Origin: Trichobilharzia szidati
Taxonomy: Eukaryota > Platyhelminthes > Trematoda > Strigeidida > Schistosomatidae
NCBI GenBank assembly: GCA_944472155.2
Contig: OX235279.1
Location: 55,525,564 to 55,589,563, forward strand
Length of the DNA stretch: 64,000 bases
Reading direction: 5' to 3'
The notes beneath the pieces were generated by a model that saw only the letters and a program-made list of their open reading frames with translations, was not told where the DNA came from and did no database searches. Below are positions 1-15,400 of the stretch, one piece after another. The position numbers and the translations under genes are program-made. Each line of letters opens with the position of its first letter. Within the stretch, counting starts at the first letter, position 1.

Positions 1-224
1 TCTAACCAATTATAGCCTAACGCAACACGTAACCGAGAAATGGCTGAATTGAGTGCTTCTTGATTAGTCAGTTTACAAACCTCGTTGTTCAATGAACTAA
101 GAGAAGAAGTAATAAGTTGTAAAGCAGTATGCTGGACAGCTAAAACAGGCTCTAAAGTATGAAAAGTTGGACGGCTAAGACGAATTCGAGTTTCTAATAA
201 GTGCAAAGTTGTTTCAATTGAATT
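1..224 (-). CDS. ATR: ATR exon 36, FAT domain (cut by window edge)
   Basis: Acceptor TCTGTTCACAG, then an open frame to position 1. It encodes NSIETTLHLLETRIRLSRPT, HTLEPVLAVQ and ISRLRVALGYNW. RLSRPTFHTLEPVLA aligns with the EPILALRRALL helix. The kinase domain should begin several exons further on, outside the window. Confidence 0.92.
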
Positions 225-3200
225 CTGTGAACAGAAATAGAGATGAAGGGGAATAAGAGAGAAAAGCTGCAATAAACAAATGAGAAAATGTGTGCATAAT
301 ATTCATCATTAATTTTCGTTTACCAGATTTTGAAGAACAAGTGCCTAGACAGCTTGGAAAGTATTCAGAATTCTTCAGTATCTAAGGTATTTATTATCAA
401 TACAATGTAGGTTTTGTCATAATTGACATATATCAGGTGCATGACCAATATATATGCGCATACTATTTATACTTACCTATTTCAATTTCATAAGCATGTG
501 TCATTTATTCAGCATAACCCTGTGTGTAGTAGGAACTTGCATTAGAAAAATATCTACAGATCATTACAATCAGCACTGAAATCTTATTCAGTTTTCGAAA
601 TACAATACAGACACAAGAAATACTATGATATAAACTGTTAAGTGTTCATACAATTGCAGTTACGAGGACTCGATCCAATGGCCTATGAATTCCAACTTCT
701 GCCAAACCACAATAAAGGACAACCATTAGCCAATGTCATCGGCAAGTATCTGTCCTCACACCCGACCTGCTATACCCTACTGATCACGACCTCCAATCAA
801 AACCAAGGTAACTACCTACCTAAATAGGGCTCGCCTTGTACCGAGGTTATAGGTTAGAAAGTCGGTGGGTGCATACTTATTAGGACGATTAGAACGAAAC
901 AATTGTGCAGTACTCCCAGATTTCCCAATGGTTATCCAACTGATGTCAGCTCATGATGAAAACCTGTAGCCGATCAAATCCCTGCAAACCAACACTTGAA
1001 TTATCTATAAATTAAAATAAACGATGTTTAACACTAAACTGACTACTCATTCGTTTGGACGATTTTTATTACATATTCGTCAACTATGTGCACACTTTTT
1101 TGATGTAACGTATGTCAAACAGTTGTGACAACCACGGATATTAATATGACTTTTAAGAAAATGCAGCTTTTCAGTTAAATAATAACAATAACTGCAGATA
1201 TATTTCTGAACGTATTTAAAAATGCACAATTTGTAATAACAACATGTGATACTAGGATGAAATCTACAGTCATGCTACATGAGTTATTCACACAACTATC
1301 GGTTACACAGACAATACTTCCTTCAAGCATATCAGAAGTCTTTATGCTACTGAAATAAAGCATTTTAACATTTTAACTTAACTAAAATCAAAACTGATAT
1401 TTCTCGGTATGTGAAGAATACATTGCGGATAACTAACCTGAAGGTTACTTTCAGATGATCGACTTATTGGATTTTTAATTTCATTCATGATGACTTCCCC
1501 AAGAGAATTGATAATTTCAATTTCAGACAAACAACTCAAACGAACTATTGTATCGTAAGCACGAGTATAACCGCCTGGGCCTTCAAGTGCAGCGGCGCCT
1601 AACTCAGTTACTTGATCTACTCGTAATTGAGACAAAATTTTTGACCATTCAGAAGTTCGCTAAAAATGAATAAGTGGTAATTAAGAGATCAGTTTCACGA
1701 GAAGCAATCTAGTTCACTATTAAAAGCTAAACGTCAAGATTTAGTTATATGAATAATCTAGAAGGGAAGGTGAATCAATTGGAATATCATGCTGAGGGGA
1801 CCTATGGCAGCATCGCTAAAAAATTATCGATGGAGACGATAGGTGGAATATACCGCTTCCTCTGATATATCTGTATCTTCTTCGACGTTGGTATAGGTGC
1901 CACAAGTCTAAATGTACCCAGAAGCCAAACATCTGAAAATTCCAAGATCAACACCTACGTGAAAGGAACGACAAGTTTATATTTAAGGAGGAATTAACCA
2001 GAAATGTATTTAAGCAATGCTCATCCTTTAGATGCCGTCTGTCCTCCCATTGTATCAGAGGCTGCGAAGCCAAGCAAAGCAGTAGAATATGTGGGTTTGA
2101 GTCTGAAAGCTTTTAAGGATGGTGATGATAATACTGGCCGCATATACAAAACTACTAATCAGCGAATAAGAACCTGGGCTAGACCTATCAGACTACTGTA
2201 AACCAGTAGTTATTCCAGCATAAAAAAGGAGGAGAAATCTCTATACGATTTACAAGAACCAGTCAGCTTTCAATTTAAGAAAAGAGTCCGATGAAAAAAT
2301 GTTCACCCTTCGATAGGCTGCGGAACACAACAACTCTCGCCGACCATGCACATGGTCCGAGGTTCAATCCCCTGCCGACGCACACTCGATATCTATGGTC
2401 GCCTGCAAAATTTGGGCTACCGATATCCATGCTGAAAATGCCATACTTGTACTGAAAATACGGTGTGGCATCAGGCTGTAATCAAAAATATAAATATATA
2501 TAATAAGTGATGCCAGACACTTGTCTGGTGGGCATTGCACTTTATATATAACACACATTAAGGCATTGTACTTAAGTGTATGCAGCCGTGTAGGAGTTCA
2601 TGCCAAGCCGTCATCCCAAGTGAGGACAATTCCTAGTATTCGCAGCAAATTTTTTAATGTCACCAATCATACTTATTAGGTGTAATAGTGCCTATCACAC
2701 CTGACTGATGGAGTTATCATTTTTAAGTGAAGACACCGACAAAATGCAGTCTTCTGACCACCTTGACAAAAATGTGATTGCTCCAGTGAAATGTTTAAAA
2801 ATAATACAATAGGAATGATCTGCACTGATTCATAGGTTAACAGTAGTAAATGAAATGGTTGAATATGTTGACTGACCACTTACTATTTATTGGGAAGCTT
2901 CAACAGATCTAATCTTCAGATAATTACCTCATTATGTAATGGACCATTTATACATTACCTAATATGCTGACATACGCTTGTTAGAGATAAAATAAGCACT
3001 CAAAGCAATATACTAATTGTCAGTAGCATGACGAGTGAATTCAAATTATTAATAATTTCTGTCCACAATGAAACTGACCTTATCTTTCATTGCTAAAAAC
3101 AAGCGACCAATTCCAACCGACCAAGGACACTTTTGAAGGTTCTATCGACGAAACAGTTTACAAAAGTTAATAAGATAAAATTCACGTGTAGTAGAAAGTA

Positions 3201-6200
3201 TACAGGAAAATTATTGCGTAAAACTCAATTAAATCAGCGTTTAATTTAAATAAACTGATTTTAAGTAGGAAATGGAAGTCTATATTATTGATAGATGCTA
3301 ATATCATGGAATGACTACTTCGCAGAAAAGTTAGAAGTAAAAGAACAAACTGTTTCATCTCTCATTTTCACATGAAAGTTCATTTTAAAGTTCTAATTGA
3401 AAGTGTTAATAGTGAACAGCTTTTCTCAAAATACACAGAGCAATTTTAAAAAGACTTATGTGTAATGAAGATTTTATTGAAGATTTTCAATAACTTCCAT
3501 ATTATGATTTTTCGATTAATACGTTATCCCACAAATAAAACGAAATCTCGAAAAACTCAATGGACAAGCTATTCATTTAAGATATGTCAAAACTTCGTTA
3601 TTTCACTGACATTACAAATAAGCAGAGATAGCTTTCTCAACAAAGTTGCATTTGGTAGACCAATATCTGCATCCCACCTATTTCAGTCAATCTTCTTGTG
3701 TATTTTTCCACTTTCTATGGAATTGCCAAGCCACATTCGTGTAATAAGCCCTAGTAGTCGCCAAGTGTTACCTATTACTAGTGCAATTTTTACCTCCTTA
3801 GCTTACGTCACTCTCTACTATTCGTTGTCATGTAGAAGACGTTCAGCCAGTTTACATTCGCGCAGCTGTTTTCTTCTCATCATCTCGTTTGCAGCCTCCT
3901 AGACCAGAATGCTTGCATAGATCTTTTGAGATGGAGACTCTCATATGTACCAAACTTTGTTTATCTTCATGAAAAAAGAATCGTATATAGTCATAAGCAC
4001 GTTAAAACTAAAAAAATATAGTGTCGCAGGCAGAATCAAATATATTAAAAGCATAAGATAGAATAGTAAGCATTTAATTATAGCTGATATAAGTATAAAA
4101 CTTGGGCACTGTGGTAGAGTATAACTCCATAATGGATAATATTTTACTTTAATAAATCACACAGTGTTGTACAGTTAAATTAACTGATGACGTTTCGAGC
4201 ACAAACTATTGCTCATAATCATATCAAGTTACTCACACAACTTCTTTCCTTCATTTATATACATGTGTGGAATCGATTAGATATTGGAATAAAATTCGAT
4301 ATGAGATAATGTACATTCAGAAATAATAGTACGAGTGTTATTAATCCATTACAATTAGATGGGAAATACGACGAGTGTTTTTATAGTCGAAATAAGTTAA
4401 TTGTTAGAATGTTTTGATGTGTTTGAATTGAAATAGAATTTTAAGATTATTTGTTATCCTCTTCTGATTTGACTGGTGGCAATAATTTCGATTATATCTA
4501 CCACCATAAAGTTTCTCATATGTTACTTTATCTCTACCAGCCATTCTTCTATAATATTAGTGTATTTATACTGCATGAGTAAAAGGTTACCAAAACGATT
4601 GTTCGATCTCGTTATAAAAAAGTCATAAGGCGATTCAAATAAATCCTTTGTTAGAAGCCCAGTATTTGGAATCAGGACGCACATTCAGTTTCGTTTCGGG
4701 CCAAGCAGTTGGATGTGTCTGCATCCCAGTAGGTGATGGGATTCACAATAAGACATGAACACATTATCAATTGTCTCAAAAACTAAAATGTAATCAACTA
4801 AGTCATATGTAGACGTCAAATACTCATTGATCACTACGTAATTGGATAAAGTTATATAGTTTGAATGTAGAGTAGTCAGTTCAGCTTCGAACGGAAACAC
4901 TATTGCTTACTGGGAGTGGAACAGATTCAGTTCCTCATTCCTAATTAGGACGAAACCTACTTCATCAGCTCACGCCTATCTCCCAACGAATAGCGTCTGT
5001 GAGCACTACACAAACGTTTAAAATATTAAAAAAAAAATCGGAAAAAAGGGATGAGTGAACTTCAATGACAGACACACCATATTAGTAGTTTCATGTAGAG
5101 TATCCCAGTCACCCAATCGCCACGCTGCCTCAGCTCGATGAGCATTAAGACAATCAGCCCAAACAGCAGTATTAGAATTAGAATAACATTTTGATTTTCT
5201 TACAAGAGCACCTGCTCGTTCAACCAAACCATGCAATCGAGCTGGATCAGGAAGTTCACACCGAAAAAGACCACTGTACATAAGTAAATGTTGATTGTCA
5301 TGAATTCCTTTTATGGACTGTTTACTCTGCGAACAACGATGATCTGATTCAGAAGTAGCTAAGCTATGCTCGTATGCAGCAGCAGCCATATCCAGTTGTC
5401 CTTCATTTTCTAACTCTAGAGCACGAAGCAGAGGAAATCGCTGTGTTCGACCACCATACGAATCCAAATTTTTATTGCGACCTTTCGGATCACGTCGTCT
5501 ATCAGGATTGATTTCTTGGTCGAATGCAGCAAACGCCAGCTGAATAGCTGAGAGAACACCAGCTAAACCTAAAATTTAAGAAATTATAAATTGATTATCT
5601 CAACCACATTGTCAGCTGTAAAAGAAATTAGAAGATAAATTTTCTGGGCAAGCTACGTTAGTGTGAATTCATCCAGTGGATTATCCATCGACTGAGTTTC
5701 CAAGATAAATAAGTCTGATATAGAAAACCTACAAACAACACTGACTGTAGATACAACAATGTAGAGTGTACGATATGCAAATACAGAGCAGATGCAATAG
5801 AATTCGATGAATATGGATAAAACTACTTGAAGAAATAAAATTTAAGTGAAAAAAATCCCTGAAAGATCGATTCAACCACCATCGAATATAAAGATAAAAT
5901 ATAGCTGAACAGTGTCATTTCGAAGTGTTTTGTATTAATCTGTCGGTAATGGTTGATTAACATTGCTGAAAGAAGTTAAGAACGAACAAACAGCAGATAA
6001 ATCATTACACATTGTCAAATCAAGGTATTAAAATGAAAAATGAAAATAACAATAAGAATAAGCTAATTATCTATAGGCTTTTGTTCGTTGAAACAATATC
6101 TGAACGATTTATTAGGAAAGTATGCTCTGGTAGCCACTTACGCACAGCTGAATCAGTATGAAGGTAACATAGTGAGCAAAAATCAGGGTTTTCGAAAACA

Positions 6201-9200
6201 ATGAAGACAAGAACACATACTAAGAGTAATAATACAAGTCAGCGGATAGAATCACTGTAAGTAAAGGATCCTCAGCCAGTTGTATCATTTTCGTCCAACA
6301 ACATTTACCAGTGGGCGTCCCCAACTCCATGAGTAATATATAGCACAGGATGGTTAGATAAGTGTGTGCATCGCTCACTGATTTAAATAAAATCCAACAA
6401 CTCACGTAGTTCAACTTCATCAATGTGTGAAATAACGCTTCTGTCATCCAATGTTAGCAATGTATCTATGCTTAATTTATTGATCTTCGAAGGTGAAAAC
6501 TCATCAATAGAACTCCAGGAAAAACATTTCGAAGTTTACCAACAATGACGGGCTGGTTGATATCTGTAAAACTGCACTTCATTTGCACTGCGACTCAATG
6601 TGTCAGCAGATTATATATTACAAGAGATTTGAAAACTGAATAAAAGAAACATTTCAAAGATAAAAATTAGTATCTAATTACTTTTTAAAAAAAAGGAAAC
6701 TCTTACCATCTGAATCATGCAAAGAAGCATAGGTGTCCAGTAAACCCACAAGAGTAATAATACCACTTTTACCAAATTTATTAGAAAACTTTTGGGTAGA
6801 TTTCTTATCAGAAGATAAAGCAGAGATCAATTCCGTATTATCCGAAGATGATTTTGTAAATCCAAGAGTATGATCGCTATCAGATTGGCATACAGCAATA
6901 CCAGTGATAAAAGCTGATTGTTGAGCTACCGTATCTTCACTATATGCTAATTCCCAATGTAATAAAGCTCGAGCTAGGCTGCCACAACGTAGACTGACTT
7001 TCGCCTGCAATAGGTTGGGAATGCTTGAAAGAAATGATGCGACTCGTTCAATACCTAAAATACAAAATAATGATTATAATGCTGTAACAGAAACAAAGTC
7101 AAGTTCCGCCATGTGTGAAAGGTTTATACAAAAATAAACTTACATTCTGATGAAGCTATAACATGATGAGGAGAATCTTTGTCCTTGGAGGTTTCAATAA
7201 CAGAATGAGCTCCTTTTCCAGTTGATTTTGACGGCTGAGGCACTTGTTGCGCTTCCAACCAACGCCTTAAATAATCCAATAAGCCAAAAATTGTCTGAAC
7301 TGCTAGTGAAAACCATGATCTCCATGGTCGACGACTTGTTGGATGGCCCTTAATGATCCATAATTAAATAAATAATCATTGTAATTGAATTAAAAACTAC
7401 ATTAAGTGTTATAAAAACGAAAAATACACCCTTTAACAGAACGAAAATGTGAAAATTATATTTGCTGTTAACATAAGCAGATGACAGTCCTAAAAATAGC
7501 GGAAAGTCGAGAAGCCTGTTGCATTTGATACACTCCAACAACGCACACCAACAATTGGACAAATTGATGAGGTCGTTCAATAAGAATCAAATCGTACATA
7601 ATTCCAAATTTTGTCACATATTTCCACTAATCGTTGACTATATAATCTTATTTTAGTCTACTTCTAAAATAATTAATTGTAAGCACTATCATTATTTTCA
7701 TTGTTCTAAACAATCATTTTGATCAAACAACTGAAATAAGTCCTGTTATTGTGGAGTTTTGCCCAATTAATTACCGGGAAAAAATTGTCTACAGGATTTG
7801 TTCACTGGGTTAAGATATAGTACATCAATTATTTTGAAAGAGATCAAGGACCGTGAAAATATCTAAAAATTTTTACTATATTCACAAATCTTAATTCGCA
7901 TTCGAAGTAAATACTTTACTGCTTTGGAATGATGAACTACCCAGTTTGTTAATAGCTTTATATTGATCTACGAGTTGAACAGAAATTAGAGATCAAAACA
8001 GACGAAGTAGAACTGTAACTCATGACACAAAGCACCACAGCTTGACGTCATACCTAACAACTATATACCTTGGTTTCCTATGTTGACTGAAATACAGTTG
8101 ACCTAGGGAAAGCTAATGGACATAATATCAGTGAAAAGTAGCAATGGATAAAGTCGATAAATGTTATTCTCAGCCATATTAAAAAGACCAGGATACCTGA
8201 TTGATGTTCGCACAAACCTGCGGTTGCAGACTCAAGTCGACATTGGATTAGAATCGATTGGCGTGACGCAGACACACTCATGCTTTATCTTTGTTTTTGT
8301 TATGATATCGTAGAGTTTATAAAAACTTCGACTTTTCTTTCTTTGTCATAAAATATTTCGCACAGTTTTCACTTCCTTTGTCTCTCTTTTTACAACTTTC
8401 AGTTCGACGCACCGATATGATTTTTAGCTACTTCAACCAATCTGAAATAATGTTTGGTCCTTTTTGTCCGCTGAACTATGGACTTTACAATAAAAAGTGA
8501 TGATATATAATAATAGTCTGCATCCCAGTTTGTAATGAAACTATATATCAATAGAATTTTCTAGTAAACTACTCCCAAAATATCACTAATATTTCCTAGG
8601 TCACATACCAAAATATGTGGAGTAAAATATATGGTTAAAAAAAATAAATGGACGATAACAGCTAATATTAAAATTACCATCAGATTATAAAACTACATAC
8701 TTCGTGTAAATTGACAGTTTTCAAAATATTATCAAAGTTAATGTGACTTCCACTTTCTCGAATTGATTCAGATACTTCAGTAAAAACGGCCATAACTTCG
8801 GAATGAAGCTAACAAAAACGAAGTGTAAGAGATAATTATTTAATTTCAACAATATCCTTTCATCTGTATTCACTTTATTATTAACAAAACATCTTAGTTA
8901 ACCCAGTCAATAGTTCCTCACCACTGGCCACCAACCATTAACTCCTCTGGAGTTATACAGCAGCCAGATCTCATCACTATGCCTTATTTTAGATTTCAGA
9001 TAGCTTTCACTATTTCAGTAACATTTGGAGGACCGATACTTACATCTCACGCAGGTAGATTGTGAACACTGACCAGAATCATCTACTGAACGGAAATACT
9101 CACAATGAATAATGAGGAGGAAACAAGTAGATTGACTGAATGAATACTGAATATTTACGGAAATGTAGACGGTATAAATAATAACTGATTAACTAAAACA

Positions 9201-12200
9201 TTCCTCATATTAACTGGAGATCTGTAAACGCGATATGAAGATAGTTAATCACAATCTTGATAGTATCTTAAAAAATGGAAGTGTGTTTAAGTGCTAAAAT
9301 ACTCTTTAACGTTTAAAAAAATACAGGAAATTAGGTTCAACGCCTTAATTAGTATACAAAAGACTCACTGCAGAAATGCCATTTTCAGAATCATCTAGTA
9401 AGACTTGTAAAGCACAGTGTTCCAGCATTAGCCTAGCAAATGTTGCATCAGCTTTCACCACAGGTTCACAAAATTGAAAGATACGAAAGACGAGTGGAGA
9501 TTTAATCTAAAAAAAATGAGAAAATTATATAATTATTGGTATTCATTCATTTTGAAGCTAATACGCACACTTGTATAGCTTCATATGATAATATTATAGC
9601 TACACATATACACTCACAAAAAGGTTACTGAGGATGAAATTCTAACATTGGACTAACTCAGAAAGGTAATAATAAAGTCTTGGTGATAGCAGTATTCAGT
9701 TAAGAAAATTTCCACAAATAACAATGCAGACTTGTACACAAAAACAACACCTGTGTTCACATATTCATTTAATTTAATGGCTCTTCTATTTTCTGAAATG
9801 TGAAGAATGAAAAGACAGAAAATTAACTTTTCAATATCCGCAATCAGTGTAGATGACATAGCTCAAAAAGGGCACTAAAACAAAACACACACAGTGCACA
9901 CTGTTAAAAAACAATGAAAACAAAACTTACATGACTGCTCAAAGAACCAGACCATAATCGTATCCATGATTCATAAGTTAAATTAACTTGATTTGTAATG
10001 ATTGGAATATGTACAGTTGACCAATTTATAAATGATTCAACAACATACCTAAAAAGCAAATAAATAAGAGTAGGTTAAATTACATTTAAAGTAATCATGA
10101 GTCAACACTATAAATGAAAATTTTTTACCCAAACAGTATTAGCAGCTATAACAGAACAAAGCAGACCATCAACTACATCCAAATTTGTACGCTAGATAAT
10201 TGAATGATAGGTAAAGAACTTTGGTTATCAGAAAACAGAGTTATTTTTAAGCATTTGCCGGTTGCTGTGAGTTTCAAATTTGTAACTGGTACGTACATAA
10301 GCAGGAAAGATATTTTTTGGCAAACTGTAGGTGAATGATACCATGTGCGAGGTATGTATGTATGCATCCTAATGGAGAGTGATAAGTAAAAGTCATGTGA
10401 CTGTTTAATACATAGAAAAGTACGAATAATTAGATGAAATATATTCACTTTAACGCATTGGTTAGCTTACCTGGAAGTAAGTAATGGTGCAAAAAGATCA
10501 CGCATGTATTCAGGGAATAGGTTCCATAATTCACAACCCCAAAAGAATAAGTTAAGAGACTCATCTTCAGTTTCATTGATTACTGAAGATGAATTATTTG
10601 ACTTTCCAATATCTGGAACTTTGAATAGTTTTAACAGTTCTTGAACAGCCAAAGCGGCTGAATCCTAAGCGAAAAATCAAACATAAATAGTTGAATTCCA
10701 CAAAAAGATATAGTAATAATAATAATTCGTAAAATAAAAAGATCAGAGCAATGAATCGTTTCACGATTTTATTTCCTTTTTTACTACTTGAATGCATGTT
10801 GACTGCTACTGCCTGAAGTCAACAGCAGGTATTTAAAAAAAATTCATATTTTGCGTACAATGGAACAATTGTTGAAGCCTTATTGGAAATAAATGGTGAC
10901 TCCTGAGTACCAACACAACCAGATCGCCAATGGTATACACACCTGTGAATAAATAAACCTATACTTTAAACAAAAATAAACTGAAAAATATGTTACTTTG
11001 AAATCAGAATGAGAAAACTCAAAACTGCTTACTAATTGTCTGGGGCTAGCAGCACGTAAATATATTTTCGCTAATTCGCACAGAACATGAAATGGAAAAC
11101 GACGATCATTAACAAATATTTCGGGATCCTTTTCATTGTGAGAACCAGGCTTCCCTTCCCCATTTGATAAACATAGCCTATTAAAAAGAATACAATAATA
11201 TAATGGAATTCATTGATTAGACGGATGTGAGTTATTATATTTATCACACAAAAGGTGAAGATTTAAATGCAAAAACTGAACTTTTAGCTGTTTCTTATAC
11301 AAAACATGAGGGTTACAAAAAGTTCAATACTACAAAGAACAACGAACTATACATCAAATCATTCGTTTGCTAATGAAGCGCTGAATGCTGTTTGAAACTG
11401 AAATATGTAGCTCAAAACTAAGATATAAAGAATTGTTTTTAGACTGTTTTTAGAAGAAAACCATATCTAAGAATTCAGAGTAATACGAAAAAATTGAATG
11501 TGAAAAATTAGTAGAATACCTGCAGGGATCAATTGCACCGAGATTACCAAGCCACTGAGCATACAATAATCTCATCTTTTCATCAGTATCTCTGGTAAGA
11601 CCTTCTAGTAGAGAGGCTATAATATCTGCCATAAGAGAGGTATTCCCACGAAACGATATTGCAGATACTGATTCCATAGACTGAACTGTATCCGAAGAAA
11701 TGGACTGAATATCAGTTCCTTTTGATGAAGAAATTGAGCGATCAGTTATACTTGGTAAAACCCAAAGTCGAGATCGTAAAACTTTTCCATGTTGGCCATT
11801 TGCACCAAAATTCACTTCTGATGTTAGAGCAAGTCGTCGAACAGACCGACTAGAATGAGTTAAAGCTGATAACCATGATGAAAGTAACTGATGTATTTCT
11901 GTTTCTGTATGATTACTGTCATTGATAAAACACGATCTCCGCCTACAGAGAAGGAAATTGATAAACAGTAACTTGTTAAATGTACGCATTCAATGTTTTA
12001 TTTTGTCTTCATGTTAGTTATAACTTTTATAACTTACCATGGGCATAAATCATCCAAAATTTGTTGACATGTTAACAAAGAAGGCAATCGAGGCAAAAAA
12101 AATAAACACGATAAACGATCACCAAGTTGTTCTCTAAAATAAAGGAAAAAAGTGCAATTACAGAATTAAACACCAATAAAGAATTTATAAAATTTAAGAA

Positions 12201-12365
12201 GAATTAATAACAGAAGCATGTTAACTTATCTCTTAGTTTAGGATGTCAGTCAGTCTACCTACTCTAATATTTCAAACTGCGCGAGACTACACGATGTAAC
12301 ACATATTGTAACTGTAGAAGGCAAGACACGGAAGCGAAACGTATATTTTCAATTGATCAAACCGC

Positions 12366-12407
<42 letters not shown>

Positions 12408-15400
12408 GTTGAATATCAACATGTTTGAAATTTGGGGATGACCACAGCTGATTATAACACCACTTTATCCAGTCTTTGAATGTTCATTTGAGTCATTTAG
12501 TTATACGTAAAATATTTGACTGAAAAACTCCAGATTTCAAGAACTGACTCACAACTACAAAGCCTAAATTCATTCAAAATGATTTATATGCATTCATCGT
12601 TCATTAGTGCAGAATGTCTTCATAAAGCTTGATTTAATTCACCAGTTTCCTAAAATACTAATTATTCTATATTTGTCCACTTTAAATTTGTGTAGTAGTT
12701 TGCAATTTGACAAACTGGACTGATACTCCTGTGTCAGTGTGACCTAGCTACTTAACCAAGAGATGTTCCAGCAGAACTGTGCATACTGTGAAGTAAAATT
12801 GGTAAGTATCATCACATTACGTAATACTGAAACAATAATTCGAAACCAGAAAGATGATATGCAGGGAGGCATATTACAAAATAGTTTAAATTTTCAAAAA
12901 GTTATTTTGAACACTAATAATAATAAAAATAAGAAGAAATCCCAATGACGAGTAATTAAACTAACCTTTTCTCTAAAAACAGATAATGAAATAAATCTAT
13001 TACTTGATCAGCATCACTTGATAAAAGTCCAACTAGAGTAGCTCCTAAATCAGGAAGTAATTCGTTCAACGATTCTGGCTCCAACCTATAAATAAAAATA
13101 GTGAGTACTTAGTGAAATCTGATTGTAACCTGTTTAGTAAGAAAGAAAGAATATGACACATTGAATTTTACTCAGTACAGACTTACATACGTATGAAGCT
13201 GCGCCATGCTTTTACAACAACTTTTGCAAACGGTGATGTATTATAGCGGAGACATATTCTAAAAGATAGGAAGGGAATTGAAATAAATTGTGTGCACACA
13301 AGAACTAATACAAATTATTAATACTTGATGTTGTAAAAGGTAGTCGAAAGCTTTTTTTTGAAACATAGGATGATAATTTTCATATATGTAACACTACCGC
13401 TCGCAAATTAAATTTGTAAAGAGACTATCAGTAACAGGTCAAATTACAAGTGGTTATCATATAATCGTAATGTGTTTATATGACTCCATTTCAAAAAAGT
13501 AAGGAGTAAATGCTGCTAACAGATCTTAAATACGGACAAAACAGATATTCAATATCTAGTGAGTTTTAAACGATCCCTCAGTTGACATTTACTCATGCAA
13601 AAGCTCTCTTCACACTATTCCATATTAATTTGAGTAGAGAAGGGAAGTGTCATTTCAATAAAAATGGAAAGGAAAAAAAAAGCATAGCAACAACTTGAAA
13701 TGTTTATTAAGTAAAAAAAATGGATTTAGATTGACAGCCCTTGTACATTCATTTGTACTGTTATCCAACCAGCCGATATTCTACTTCAAGTAGAATAAGA
13801 AAATTAAGAGTACTTCTACACTCTGATGGGGGAAACCAGATATTCTTGATTTTTGTTCACTGGTATTATTATTATTTTATTCCTTTACGTCCAGAGTGGG
13901 ACATAAGGCTTCAAGATTCTTAGGCTTTGAAGTTTCGATACCAGTAGTTTTTATTTTCACAGGGTGAGGTTGTTAACCTCATGCCCAACCTTTCTTCTCT
14001 GCCAGCTTTACCACCGGCTTAGCGAGGTTTAGGAGTGAGTCGACCGGATATCGAACCCCGAACCATACGTGGGGCGAGTGTTCCACCGCAAAAACCACCG
14101 GAACACACTGGTAAACTAAGCTTAACTTCAAAAAATCTAGTCGACAATCAACGGTTAAATAAATAGATATTAGACCGATAGTAGTTGGGTTTCACACAGA
14201 TTACACAGACTAATGAATAACCGAAATACCCTCATAAAACGAATCAAGTAGGGCACATGTCAATGTTAAAACTCTAAGATAGCCGAATAGTAAGACATGA
14301 TATTAAGACAAATTATTCGAATTTACAAAACTATTTCCGAATGATGATACACAATTAGGACTGTAGTGCATTTGATAAGTCATCAATCTTGCATTGTATT
14401 CCGGATAAGCATATATGTCCATTCAAAAGGGTGAATTACTTTATTTATCTATTAAACAGCATTGTGATGACTTAAAAAGCCTCTAAATCATAGGTGAGAT
14501 GTTAGCAACCACTTCAGAGGTAATCAAAATAAATAGAAGTGAAGACACGAGTTCAAATTCAATTACCTTAACCAGTATAACAATTACTGCGTTGTGTTAA
14601 TTCCTGCTCACAGCATTATAAAGTGAAAAAGGGATGAGAGTATTCGTAATTTAAATGTAGGATTATCTTAAAAACAAGTATAATCTTTGATCACGGCCGC
14701 CAACTGCTACCTTACCGTGGTGGTCGGGCTTGAATACCGCAGTGACCCAACAAGCTAAACTGGCTGGGACTCATGTTGCTGTAGGTCCTAACATGTCAGG
14801 AAGGTTGTTTTGATAGAGGTTAGACTAGAAGCAGTTACCATGGAGTACATAGGCTCCAGAATCCAATCGTGTCAAATGGCGTATGAACCCATATGGGACA
14901 CTGGAAACCATGGGAACGCAGCTCCTGACACTGCTCCCCTGCCTTGCAGATTAGACTGCAAGTCAAAGGCTCGGAAGGTGGTTCCTTAAGAAAATCACCT
15001 GCTTCGGTTTGGGCACCCGGGCAGTATCTCAGCCCTCACACAATAGATGAAATGAACCAACAAACTATCAGTGAAACTTCTCGCTCGCTCGTAACAATGC
15101 TTCCTAGCAATAATGATGTCTCAAGTAACACATCTCTTTCCAGCCTTACTTTTATTTTTATACATAGACTCCTGTATTTTACCTTTGCTAACCCTGACGT
15201 CTTCACATTCGACAGTCTTTCGCATTTGCCTGAATTCCCAGCCAATCTGTGCTGTTTCGAGGTGTCAGTGAACAGCCTTCAAAATGGTTGTCCCCGATGC
15301 GACACCTAACACAGATATCCTGAAACGGGGTGCCGCGTTCAAGCTGGCCACCTACAATGTTCGGACACTGATACAAATCTGACAACAGGCAGTGTTGGGA

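Larger units (their letters stand above)
8809..11032 (-). other. ATR introns 27-30
   Basis: The introns between exons 27 and 31 are 369 to 560 bp. They carry pyrimidine-rich acceptors and no mobile element that I can recognise, making this the most compact large block of the gene. Confidence 0.6.

Noticed and set aside
3465..3902. 145-codon plus-strand frame
   Set aside because: No domain, odd composition, inside an ATR intron and antisense to it. Likely a chance frame in repeat-like DNA.
7450..7580. Possible extra ATR exon (frame with NCWCALLECIKC)
   Set aside because: Exons 31 and 32 already join in phase and match ATR without a gap. The acceptor and donor here are poor, and the alternative frame soon stops.
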